64,000 nucleotides of DNA from Fimbriiglobus ruber (GTDB taxonomy: Bacteria; Planctomycetota; Planctomycetia; Gemmatales; Gemmataceae), in assembly GCF_002197845.1 (NCBI RefSeq), contig NZ_NIDE01000020.1, positions 233,460 through 297,459 on the forward strand. The letters run 5' to 3'. Below are positions 6,819-15,165 of the stretch, piece by piece (the stretch's first letter is position 1; every line of letters begins with the position of its first letter). Both the position numbers and the translations under genes were made by a program. The notes beneath the pieces were generated by a model. The model was given only the letters and a program-made list of their open reading frames with translations. It ran no database searches and had not been told where the DNA came from.

Positions 6819-7044
6819 TTGTTGCCCCGCAACGACTTGCGTCGACCGTTCCTTTCGCCGTGAGAAGAACTTGGGAACATCCTCAAGACTTTCCCCCCGG
6901 TATTGTACAGGGTGGCAAACGCCTGGGTGAGTTGAAATCTGGGTGGTGGAGCCTCTTGCGCGTTTCATTTAGGGCTGTGAATTCTTGGAGAAACGGGTTC
7001 TCCTCAAATCGTCATCCCCCACGGAGACCAGCGATTTTGCTCGT

Positions 7045-8685
7045 CGCCAGTCATTTTTTCGCCGTTTTCGCGATTTCTACCCCACTTCCCCTGTTAGGCG
7101 GGGAAGCCTTGCGCGTCGTTCTGGAAAGGCTTCTTTTCCAGGAGATACGCCATGATCGTCCATGCCAACAAACCCCTCTTCGCGTGGGATGAACTCCAAC
7201 ACTCGCCCACCCTCGCCACCATTCGCGCGGCCCTCGAAGCCATCCCGGACGCACCACTCCTCCACGCCCTCCAACAGCGGCGTCACCGCGGATGCGACAC
7301 GTACCCCGTCCGCGTCCTGTGGGGCGTACTCCTCCTCGCCATCCTCCTCCGACACACCACGACCGAGGCGTGCCTCGAGGAACTCCGACGCAACGCCCCC
7401 CTGCGTCTGCTCATCGGCATCGCATCCGAGGACGCCGTGCCGCACGGCTGGAACCTGACCCGCTTCCTCGCCGTCCTCGGACAGCCCGAACATCTCACCC
7501 TCATGCGGGACCTCTTCGACCACATGGTTCAGCGACTCGGCCTCGCCGTTCCCGACCTCGGCACCCACACGGCCGGCGATTCCACCGGCCTGCGGGGGCG
7601 GCTCGAACCCCATGCACAACGCCGGGCCGGTGAGGTCGCCGACGGACTCCCCCAGGCCAGCGGCGGACGCAAGGAGTACAAGGACGACGACGGCCACGTC
7701 ACCAAAGTCGTCGAATGGTTCGGGTACAAACTGCACCTGCTCGTCGACGTGAGACACGAAGTCGTCTTGGCGTTCGACATCAGCGACACCAAGGCCGGCG
7801 ACAACGAGCGGATTGACGCTCTGGTCGACCAAGCCGAGGCGAACCTACCCGCCGACCGCATGAAAACGCTGGCCTACGACAAGGCGGCGGACGACATTAA
7901 GGTCCACGAGGTGCTCCACGATCACGACATCAAACCGGTGATCCAGAACCGGTCGTGTGGGCCGAAGGACGGCGAGCGGGAGAAGGTGATCGGCGGTCGG
8001 GTGCCGCTGCACGTGGTCCACGACGAAGCCGGTACGGTCTACTGCTACGACACGACCGGCCCGGCCCCGGTCCGCCGGGCGATGAGTTACGCGGGCCACG
8101 AGAAGGATCGCGGGACATGGAAATATCGGTGCCCGGCCCGGGTGGAAGGGTTCGCGTGTGGCAGCGAGGCCAAATGCAACGAGGGGAAGGCGTACGGGAT
8201 GACGGTGCGGGTGGACCAAGAGATCGACTTGCGACGGTTCCCGTCGATCCCGCGAGCCACGCCGCAGTTCGAGCGGCTGTACAAGGGACGGACCGCCGTG
8301 GAACGGGTAAATGATCGGCTGAAGGTGTTCTGGGGGTTGGACGACGGCAACGTGGTCGGCGCGCGTCGGTTCTGTGCGCACGTCTCGGCGGTGCTGTTGG
8401 TGCACTTGGCGTGTGCGACGTTGCTCGCGAAGGCGCAGCGAAACGAGGGATCCTTCGGAACGCTACGCCTGTCGCCGATTGCCAAGAAATTGGAAGAACT
8501 GGTGGCCTCGGAGAAGGCGACGGCCAAAACCTGACGTCCGACAGCCCAAGCGGATCCGCACCCGTCGCCCCCCCGTCGGGAAGGTGGTGTTGCGCGCCGA
8601 GAGACACCGGAACAGCCGTCTGGTCTCCGCGCGCACCTGCCCCCGACCCACGGCGACCGAGAACCGCCGAAAAAATCCACATCGC
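7045..8685 (+). mobile_element. DDE insertion sequence inserted in a PAS sensor gene
   Basis: The ends were placed from imperfect inverted repeats (ATTTTTTCGCCGTT near 7053 and its counterpart ATTTTTTCGGCGGTT on the minus strand near 8670) and from the abrupt end of the PAS gene at about 8690. No target duplication was found, and the rest of the sensor gene is not on the other side, so a deletion accompanied or followed insertion. Positions 6819-7044 hold no gene I can support. Confidence 0.55.
7152..8534 (+). CDS. DDE transposase (DUF772-type N-terminal domain)
   Basis: A 460-residue transposase with a GGAG ribosome-binding site before ATG 7152. The N-terminal domain (residues 30-110: VRVLWGVLLLAILLRHTT, LRLLIGI, WNLTRFLAVLG) is the DUF772 pattern of IS5/IS1182/IS4-like enzymes. 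The catalytic domain shows Asp in AGDSTGLRG, a second Asp in LAYDKAADD and a Glu in TAVERVNDRLKVF. The subfamily was not resolved. The frame is intact, so it may be active. Confidence 0.75.
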   Translation: MIVHANKPLFAWDELQHSPTLATIRAALEAIPDAPLLHALQQRRHRGCDTYPVRVLWGVLLLAILLRHTTTEACLEELRRNAPLRLLIGIASEDAVPHGWNLTRFLAVLGQPEHLTLMRDLFDHMVQRLGLAVPDLGTHTAGDSTGLRGRLEPHAQRRAGEVADGLPQASGGRKEYKDDDGHVTKVVEWFGYKLHLLVDVRHEVVLAFDISDTKAGDNERIDALVDQAEANLPADRMKTLAYDKAADDIKVHEVLHDHDIKPVIQNRSCGPKDGEREKVIGGRVPLHVVHDEAGTVYCYDTTGPAPVRRAMSYAGHEKDRGTWKYRCPARVEGFACGSEAKCNEGKAYGMTVRVDQEIDLRRFPSIPRATPQFERLYKGRTAVERVNDRLKVFWGLDDGNVVGARRFCAHVSAVLLVHLACATLLAKAQRNEGSFGTLRLSPIAKKLEELVASEKATAKT

Positions 8686-8689
8686 AAGT

Positions 8690-9893
8690 GGCTCCGGTCA
8701 CGTCCCGGATGTTGCACTGGATGACCCGGGCGCCGCCGACGCTGTAAACGTTGCTGACGAACTCGACCTCGATGCCCCGACCGTCGTGCGTCCGGAGCGG
8801 CAGGTCGTCGTACCGGATGTACTCCTTCTCCTGGAGCGTCCGGAACGCCCCCTTGTTGGACTCAATGTCACCGAACAGGCCGATCTCCCAGAGTTCCTTC
8901 CCGACCAGATCATGCCGGGAGGCTCCGAGGAGGTCGGTGAGAAACGGGTTCGCGTCGAAGATGCGGCGGGTGTCCGGGGCGACGAGCAGGATGCCGTCCT
9001 GGGCCGTCTCGAAGAGGCGGCGGTAACGGGTCTCGGAGAGTGCCAAGGCCTCGGCCGCCCGCCGCCGCTCGGTCGCGTCCTCGATCGTCAGCAGAATGAG
9101 GGCGGGTCGCCGGCCGGCCGCGGAGAGGCACCGGGCGTTCAAGACCATCGACCGGAAGCCGAGACTCTCGAATTCGTACTCCACTGCGAAGTCGTCGAAA
9201 TGGCTGTCGCGCGGGAGGATTTCTTCGAGCAACTCCCGCAGCCGCGGGATGTCCCATTGGTGGTTCCCGAGTTCAAAGAAGAGCTCGCCCTCGGTCTCCG
9301 ACGGAGTTACGCGAAACGTCTGGTAAAACGACCGGTTGGCGGTCTTCACCCGCAGCCCCGCGTCGAGGACCACGAGGGGCTCGCGGACCGTCTGGACGAT
9401 CGCTTCGGCGAACGCCAGCGCGTCCTCCACCCCTTGCACGGCCCGCTGGCGTTCGCTGATGTCGCAGAAGATCACGATCGCCCCGACGACGGCGCCCGCG
9501 GCATCCCGGATCGGGGCGGCCCCGTGGTCGATGCGCAACTCGGTCCCATCCCGGGCGAACAGGACGGTGTGATCGGACAGGGCGATGGCCGTTCCGGACG
9601 GCAAGCACGTCTGCCACCGAATCGGTGACCAAACGGCGGGTGGCTTCGTTTTCGATCCGGAAGACGACCGCGAGAGGTTGACCCCTGGTTTCGCCCTGTG
9701 ACCACCCGGTCATGAACTCGGCCATCGAATTCATGAAACGGACCCGCCCGAGGGCGTCGGTGACGATGATCGCGGCGCCGATGCCGACCAGCGCGGCCTG
9801 GATCCATTCTCCAGGCGGGTGCAGCAATTCTTGGCCTAAAGACATGGGGTCGTGTTTCCCGCCGTCACGCATCAAGATCGAACCGGCGGCCAT
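8690..9893 (-). pseudogene. PAS-domain sensor protein, frameshifted and truncated by an IS
   Basis: Three PAS domains read in order on the minus strand: PAS1 (WIQAALVGIGAAIIVTDALG, from 9893), PAS2 (VEDALAFAEAIVQTVREPLVVLD) and PAS3 (ALSETRYRRLFETAQDGILL). PAS1 switches frame near 9602, where removing one base would restore a continuous GTELRIDHGAAPIRD segment. The protein ends at a PAC motif (CNIRDVTG) at the IS boundary, so any histidine kinase or output domain is lost. Such proteins sense redox, light or ligands; here the gene is dead unless the frameshift is a sequencing error and the PAS part acts alone. Confidence 0.75.
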
Positions 9894-10050
9894 GAGTAGT
9901 TCCCCGTGCCGACGAAACGAATGAGGACGCGCGAGCAGCCCGACAAGATTATTGTATCAATGTGTCGTCCCACTCCGATTCGAGCGGGTGTAGCTTCGTC
10001 TCTTGCGCTCGTGGCAAATAACGATGGTTGCGTGAAAAGAAGCATTCTGA

Positions 10051-11048
10051 GAGCCTGTTTGGGAATCCTGGCTATCTACATCCGTCTGCACTCGTAGTTT
10101 AGGTATTCTGGGCCGTCATTCGCCGTCTGTCGTTAGGCACACTTATTCAGGCGACGAAGCATGAGTCGGATGCTGCTGACCTGGACCATGGCCTCGCTCG
10201 ACGATTCGGTCCGCTCGTAATCCTTGCTATTCCGCCGACACCGTCCGATCCACGCGAACGTCCGCTCGACCACCCATCGGACCCGCAACGGCTGGAAGGT
10301 GGTCGCCCCCGGGGGGCGGGACGAGATCTCCAACCGCACCCCCGGGCGGTGACCGGACAACCACGCCTCGAACGCATGGTTGTGATACTTCTGGTCGGCG
10401 AACACCGCCCGGACCCGCGAATACACCCCGGGATCGAGTCGCCCGAGGACGGTCGCGGCGGCCGCTCCGTCGTCCACGTTGGCCGCCGTCACGACGACCA
10501 CCAACAGCAACCCGAGCGTGTCCGTCAGGATGTGCCGCTTCCGCCCCTGGATCTTCTTTCCCCCATCATATCCGGGGTTTTCCGTGCATTCCGTCCCCTT
10601 GACGGATTGGCTATCGATGCACGTCGCACTCGGGGTCGGGTCCGGCCGGCCTTCGGCTACCCGGACCTGGGCGGCCAACGCGGCATTCAGCCGGGTCCAT
10701 GTCCCGTTCCGCTTCCACGTGGCGAAATACGCGTACACCGTCTGCCATGGGGTGCCCAAATCGTTCGGCAACATCCGCCACTGGCAACCGGTCCGATTGA
10801 GATACAGGATGCTGTTCAGGACGGATCGGAAGTTCACCGTTCGGGGAGCCCCGGCTCCCGTCGGGGGCGGGACGAACGGTTGTACGAGAGCCCATTCGGA
10901 CTCGGTCAGGTCGGTCGGGTAACCCGTTCGCATGATCCCTCCGGGGAAAGCGGCCATTGGGCTGACCGGCCTATACCCCCGAGTCGAGATCTTCTCCAGA
11001 CCGACACCACCACCACCACCCAAATCCCATAGATTCCCAAACAGGCTC
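10051..11048 (-). mobile_element. IS5-type element, copy 1 (998 bp)
   Basis: Bounded by the inverted repeat GAGCCTGTTTGGGAATC at 10051-10067 and its complement at 11032-11048. It has the same length as the inverted copy at 32435-33432, and the transposase proteins are the same. Flanking trinucleotides here are TGA and TTA, not a matching duplication, unlike copy 2 which has TGA on both sides. This suggests this copy's flanks were rearranged. Confidence 0.85.
10133..10933 (-). CDS. IS5-family transposase, copy 1
   Basis: A 266-residue DDE transposase. ATG 10933 is preceded by GGAGGG; the longer upstream frame runs through the IS end. The N-terminal DUF4096-like domain (LTESEWALVQPFVPP, YLNRTGCQWRMLPNDLGTPW) is followed by Asp in CIDSQSVKG, GRKRHILTDTLGLLL, a second Asp in VFADQKYHN and Glu in VVERTFAWIGRCRR, which is the IS5 (IS427/ISL2-like) pattern. 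The frame is intact, so the element is probably mobile. Confidence 0.85.
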   Translation of the reverse strand: MRTGYPTDLTESEWALVQPFVPPPTGAGAPRTVNFRSVLNSILYLNRTGCQWRMLPNDLGTPWQTVYAYFATWKRNGTWTRLNAALAAQVRVAEGRPDPTPSATCIDSQSVKGTECTENPGYDGGKKIQGRKRHILTDTLGLLLVVVVTAANVDDGAAAATVLGRLDPGVYSRVRAVFADQKYHNHAFEAWLSGHRPGVRLEISSRPPGATTFQPLRVRWVVERTFAWIGRCRRNSKDYERTESSSEAMVQVSSIRLMLRRLNKCA

Positions 11049-12431
11049 TTAATTGGGCAGCGCCACTTTTTGGGTAGTAATCGAGGCAAGCTGTTGCGGA
11101 ATATGTAGTTCGGCTTGCAAAGAATCGAAAAGGTGACGATCCTCCGTGTGCTAAAAAGTTCCTTACGGAACCACGAAGGATCGTCATGATGACATTCCCC
11201 CAAATCCGACGGATCGGCAAGGAAGTCCACGCCTTTCTCGGACTCTTCCGCGACTGCTTTCGTTCCCAGCCAGGGTTCGCTCTGGGTTGCGTCTATGTCC
11301 AGGGATTACTCTCGGATCTGGGGCGAAAGACCGCGGAAACCATGGCCCTGAAATTCGATACGAAACCGCGAACGCTTCAGCGTTTGCTCGAATCGATCCG
11401 GTGGGACGGCCCCGCTCTTCGCGACCGCTGCCAACAACTTATCGCCCACGAACATGCGCATCCCGAAGCGATTGGCTGCATTGATGAATCGGGAACCGCC
11501 AAGAGCGGTCATCACACCGTCGGCGTGACGCGACAGTGGTTGGGAAGTCGTGGCAAGGTCGAGAACGGAGTGGTCGGGGTTCATCTGAGCTACACCGCCC
11601 CCGGGTTTCGCGGCCTGCTCGATAGCGAACTCTATCTCCCCCAGGACTGGGCGGGGGATCCCACGCGCCGAAAAAACACTACGTCCCGGACACGGTGGTC
11701 TTTCGCACCAAACCGGAAATCGCCCTCGCTCTGGTCGACCGCGCGCGGGCCAACGGCGTCCGCGTCCGCGCCTGGACGTGTGATGAGTTGTACGGACGTT
11801 CGTCGGCGTTTCTGGACGGCCTGGACCAACGCGGTCAGGTGTTCGTGGCCGAAGTGCCGACGAATTTCCACGGTTGGATGACGAAACCGCGGGTGCTTCG
11901 GAAGGGACCGACCCGCCCACGTCGGGGCCGCCCGAAAACGTACCCGCGGTTGGCGGCGAAGGCCTCGTCGTGCGAGGTGGGAAATCTGCTGCGGTATTCG
12001 CCGGTGTTTCGCCGACAGGCCTGGCGGCGTTATCGGGTCAAGGATACCACCCGTGGCCCGGAAGTCTGGGAGGTGAAATGGGCGGCGTTCGGGCGGAAAG
12101 CCGACGACGGCTTACCGAGTCGTCGGCAGTGCCTGATGGTGATCCGGAACGTCGTGACCGGGGACGTGAAATACTTCGTATCGAACCGCGTGCCGGGAGA
12201 CCCGGGGATTTCTTTGCGGTTCCTGCTGCGCGTGGCGGTGAGTCGGTGGTCGGTGGAGAAGAACCAAGCAGACTACCCCTCAAGCGGGAGGTGGGTCGGC
12301 ACCCGGCGGATCGGTTACCATCGACGTGACGGCGTTGCTCGAGCTGACCGTGTGGTGCCGGCAGCGCCAAGAGGAACTCACCGGAGGAACCGCATGTCCG
12401 ACCCCGCCCGCCGCTCCGTCCCCCCCCGCGC

Positions 12432-12581
12432 TTGACGCCGGTCTCTTCCCCGACGAACAGCCCGCCGCCGGTATGGGCCCATCTCCCCGCCGATCGCCAG
12501 AAGCAACTCCACGAACTCCTCGGCCAGTTGCTCGCCCGGTGCCACGTCGCGCGAAGTCGCAAGGAGAGCGGTCATGAGTGA
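12432..12581 (+). CDS. Small conserved ORF overlapping the recombinase
   Basis: About 49 residues if a TTG at 12432 is the start; no ATG is in frame. The core PPPVWAHLPADRQKQLHELL and LGQLLARC matches the small ORF in the same place in copies 2 and 3 (AAIWAQLPPERRRQLQRLL), although flanking sequence has diverged, so the frame is under selection. Its stop overlaps the recombinase ATG (ATGAGTGA), implying translational coupling. It may be a helical accessory factor for recombination or directionality; that role is inference. Confidence 0.55.
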   Translation: MTPVSSPTNSPPPVWAHLPADRQKQLHELLGQLLARCHVARSRKESGHE

Positions 12582-14700
12582 CCCCCTCCGGTCCCCCAAA
12601 CTGCGCGCCTGGCACCTCGACCGCGTGGCCGTCGTGTACGTCCGCCAGTCGACCCCGCAGCAGGTTCTCGACCACAAGGAGTCGACCGCCCGCCAGTATG
12701 CCCTGGCCGACCGCGCGGTTGCCCTCGGGTGGACCCGTGATCGGGTCACCACCATCGACGACGACCTGGGCAAGAGCGGCCAGTCAATCGAAGGCCGGCC
12801 CGGATTCCAGCGGTTGCTGGCCGAGGTCGCGCTCGACCACATCGGCCTTATCCTCGGGCTGGAGATGAGCCGCCTGGCCCGCTGTTGCAAGGATTGGCAC
12901 CAACTGCTCGAGTTGTGCGGTCGCTACCGGGTGCTGCTGGCCGATGGCGACGGGGTGTACGACCCGACCGACCACTCGGATCGTCTCCTACTCAGTCTCC
13001 ACGGGGTCATGAACGAGGCGGAACTTCACGTCCTGAAGCAACGGATGTACCAGGGCAAGTTGAACAAGGCCCGGCGGGGCGAGTTGTTCGGCACTCCGCC
13101 GATCGGGTACGTCCGCTCGCCGAACGGGAGTTGGGTTCTCGACCCGGACGAGCAGGTGCAGGCCGCCGTCCGGCTGGTGTTCGACCAGTTCGACCGCGAA
13201 GCCACGATGCACGGGTTGCTCCGATACCTCGTGCATCACCACGTCCGCCTCCCGGTTCGTCTCGCCGGCGGGCCGAGCAAGGGTCAATTGGAGTGGCACC
13301 GGCCGAGCCGGGCGACCCTCCAGAACCTGTTCCGGAATCCGACGTATGCCGGGGCGTACCGGTACGGACACCGCCCGGCGGACGCGCGGGCGAAGCAACC
13401 GGGGCGACCGGGAACCGGGAAGCGGATCCGCCGCCCGGAGGAGTGCCTGGTCCTGCTCCGCGACCACCTGCCGGCGTACATCACGTGGGACCGGTTCGAG
13501 GCGAATCAGGCCCGCCTGGCCGCGAACCGGAGTACAGTCGCGACACCGGGCGCACCGCGGAACGGGCCGTCCCTACTGGCCGGGTTGGTCCGGTGTGGGC
13601 GGTGTGGGCAGCGGATGGCGGTTCGGTACGACGGTCCCCGCGGCCGGGCGCACGCGTACTCGTGTTCGCGGGCGGCCGCCGACTACGGCGAGCCGTTGTG
13701 CCAGGGATTGTCGAGCGGGGGCGCGGTGGACGCCCTGGTCGCCGGCCAGGTTCTGGCGGCGGTTGAACCGGCCGCCCTGGAGGCCCGTCTGGCCGCGGTG
13801 GCCGGGGTCGAACGGCAGCGGGCCGAACGGGAGCGACCGTGGCAGTTGCGGCGGGAGCGGGCGGCCCACGAGGTCGACCGGGCGTGCCGGCAATTCCAGG
13901 CGTGCGAGCCGGAGAACCGGCTGGTCGCCCGCGAGTGGGAACGCCGCTGGGAGGACGCGCTGAAAGCCCAGCGGCAACTCGGGGACGAGTACGAGCGGTG
14001 GCGGCGAACGATCCCGGCCGAGTTGAGTCCCACCGCCGCGACCGCCATCCGTGCGGTGGCGGCCGACCTCCCGGCGGTCGGGTCGGCCCCGACCACCACC
14101 CCGGCCGATCGTCAGCGCGTGACCCGGTTGTTGGTCGCGCGGGTCGTCGTGACGGTCGACAAGGCGAGCGAGCGGGTGGACGTGACCGTCTACTGGGTCG
14201 GCGGTGCGGTGCGGTCGCACGCGCTCGCCCGCCCGGTCACGCGGTACAGTCAACAGGCCGATTACCCGCGGTTGGTGGCCCGGTTGCGGGAATTGTGCGC
14301 CGACCGGTGGAACGCGGCGGGCATCGCGGAGCGGCTCAACGCCGAGGGATTCCGGCCGCCGAAACGGACGACCCGGTTCACCGGCGAGATGGTCCTTCGA
14401 TTGACGACCCACGTGGGGTTGGCTCGCCGCCCGCGGCATGGAAGTTCGACCGGATGGAAGTCGGACGAATACCGGCCGATGGGTCTGGCCCGGCGGCTCG
14501 AACTCAGCCGGGACACGGTCCGGAGGTGGCTGCGGGCCGGGTGGCGGAACGTGCGGCGGGACGAGGACGGGCATCACGTGATCTGGGCCGACGCCGGCGA
14601 ACGGGATCGTCTCCGCGAATTGCACCGACTTCCCCGGACGTGGGCCAACAAAGGCCGTCTGGCGGAACTGCAGAAGCCAACCCCGCGGCCGGCGCGGTAA
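12574..14700 (+). CDS. Large serine recombinase, copy 1
   Basis: A 708-residue site-specific recombinase. The resolvase catalytic domain (residues 18-165) has the nucleophile Ser26 in VYVRQSTPQQ, the LGLEMSRLAR helix and the DHSDRLLLSLHGVMNEAE segment. A recombinase domain (about 185-280) and a zinc ribbon follow (RCGRCGQRM, then YSCS...LCQ, about 345-385). After a long coiled region (400-480) come domains ending in a helix-turn-helix (LARRLELSRDTVRRW). It cuts and rejoins both strands at a 2-bp core. The frame is intact and the gene is the only large gene of its element, so it probably mobilises the element. Confidence 0.9.
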   Translation: MSDPLRSPKLRAWHLDRVAVVYVRQSTPQQVLDHKESTARQYALADRAVALGWTRDRVTTIDDDLGKSGQSIEGRPGFQRLLAEVALDHIGLILGLEMSRLARCCKDWHQLLELCGRYRVLLADGDGVYDPTDHSDRLLLSLHGVMNEAELHVLKQRMYQGKLNKARRGELFGTPPIGYVRSPNGSWVLDPDEQVQAAVRLVFDQFDREATMHGLLRYLVHHHVRLPVRLAGGPSKGQLEWHRPSRATLQNLFRNPTYAGAYRYGHRPADARAKQPGRPGTGKRIRRPEECLVLLRDHLPAYITWDRFEANQARLAANRSTVATPGAPRNGPSLLAGLVRCGRCGQRMAVRYDGPRGRAHAYSCSRAAADYGEPLCQGLSSGGAVDALVAGQVLAAVEPAALEARLAAVAGVERQRAERERPWQLRRERAAHEVDRACRQFQACEPENRLVAREWERRWEDALKAQRQLGDEYERWRRTIPAELSPTAATAIRAVAADLPAVGSAPTTTPADRQRVTRLLVARVVVTVDKASERVDVTVYWVGGAVRSHALARPVTRYSQQADYPRLVARLRELCADRWNAAGIAERLNAEGFRPPKRTTRFTGEMVLRLTTHVGLARRPRHGSSTGWKSDEYRPMGLARRLELSRDTVRRWLRAGWRNVRRDEDGHHVIWADAGERDRLRELHRLPRTWANKGRLAELQKPTPRPAR

Positions 14701-14707
14701 ACTCGCC

Positions 14708-14736
14708 GTGGCCCGACCGCCGGTCGCTCGGGCCAC
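14708..14736. terminator. Hairpin after recombinase copy 1
   Basis: GTGGCCCGA at 14708-14716 pairs with TCGGGCCAC at 14728-14736, eight bases after the recombinase stop. The other copies have a longer but unrelated hairpin in the same place, so structure rather than sequence is kept. No T-run follows. Confidence 0.45.
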
Positions 14737-15165
14737 CCCCACTCCACCTTCGGAGGCATTGTGACTGTGCCATCGAGGATTGCTTTCGCCAGGCCAAGGA
14801 GGAATTGGGCTTGGATCATTACGAGGTACGCGGTTGGCGGTGCGTGCATCGTCATTTTTACCTGACGCAACTGAGTCAGTTGTTCTGTGCCCGGTTACGG
14901 CAGACGTTCGCGGCTCAGAACGCCCGCGACGATTCGTTGGAACCACTCTCGGTGGAGGCCGTGCGGCGAGCGGTCAACGCGTGGTTGCAAGCCACAACGA
15001 CGCCGACGAGCAAAACCGAGCGTCTGCAGAAGGAACTGAACGAGCAGCGGTACTACGAAAAGCGCCGGAAACAGGCGTGTCTGTCGCACACGAAAACGCG
15101 AAAGAAGCGGTTGAAAGAGCTTGGCATCGACCCCGATAGGATCCGAAGTTGCCTGCCTCCGTCGG

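Larger units (their letters stand above)
12258..14776 (+). mobile_element. Serine-recombinase element, copy 1 (about 2.52 kb)
   Basis: Boundaries come from rejoining the host transposase: left GTGGA then element, right ATCGA then host, sharing the dinucleotide GA, the size of a serine-integrase crossover core. The element carries a small ORF, a large serine recombinase and, after the recombinase stop, a hairpin (14708-14736). The distal end reads GGAGG, GTGAC and CCATCGA, which matches copies 2 and 3 in arrangement. The recombinase differs in sequence from copies 2/3, so this is a related but older lineage. Confidence 0.75.
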
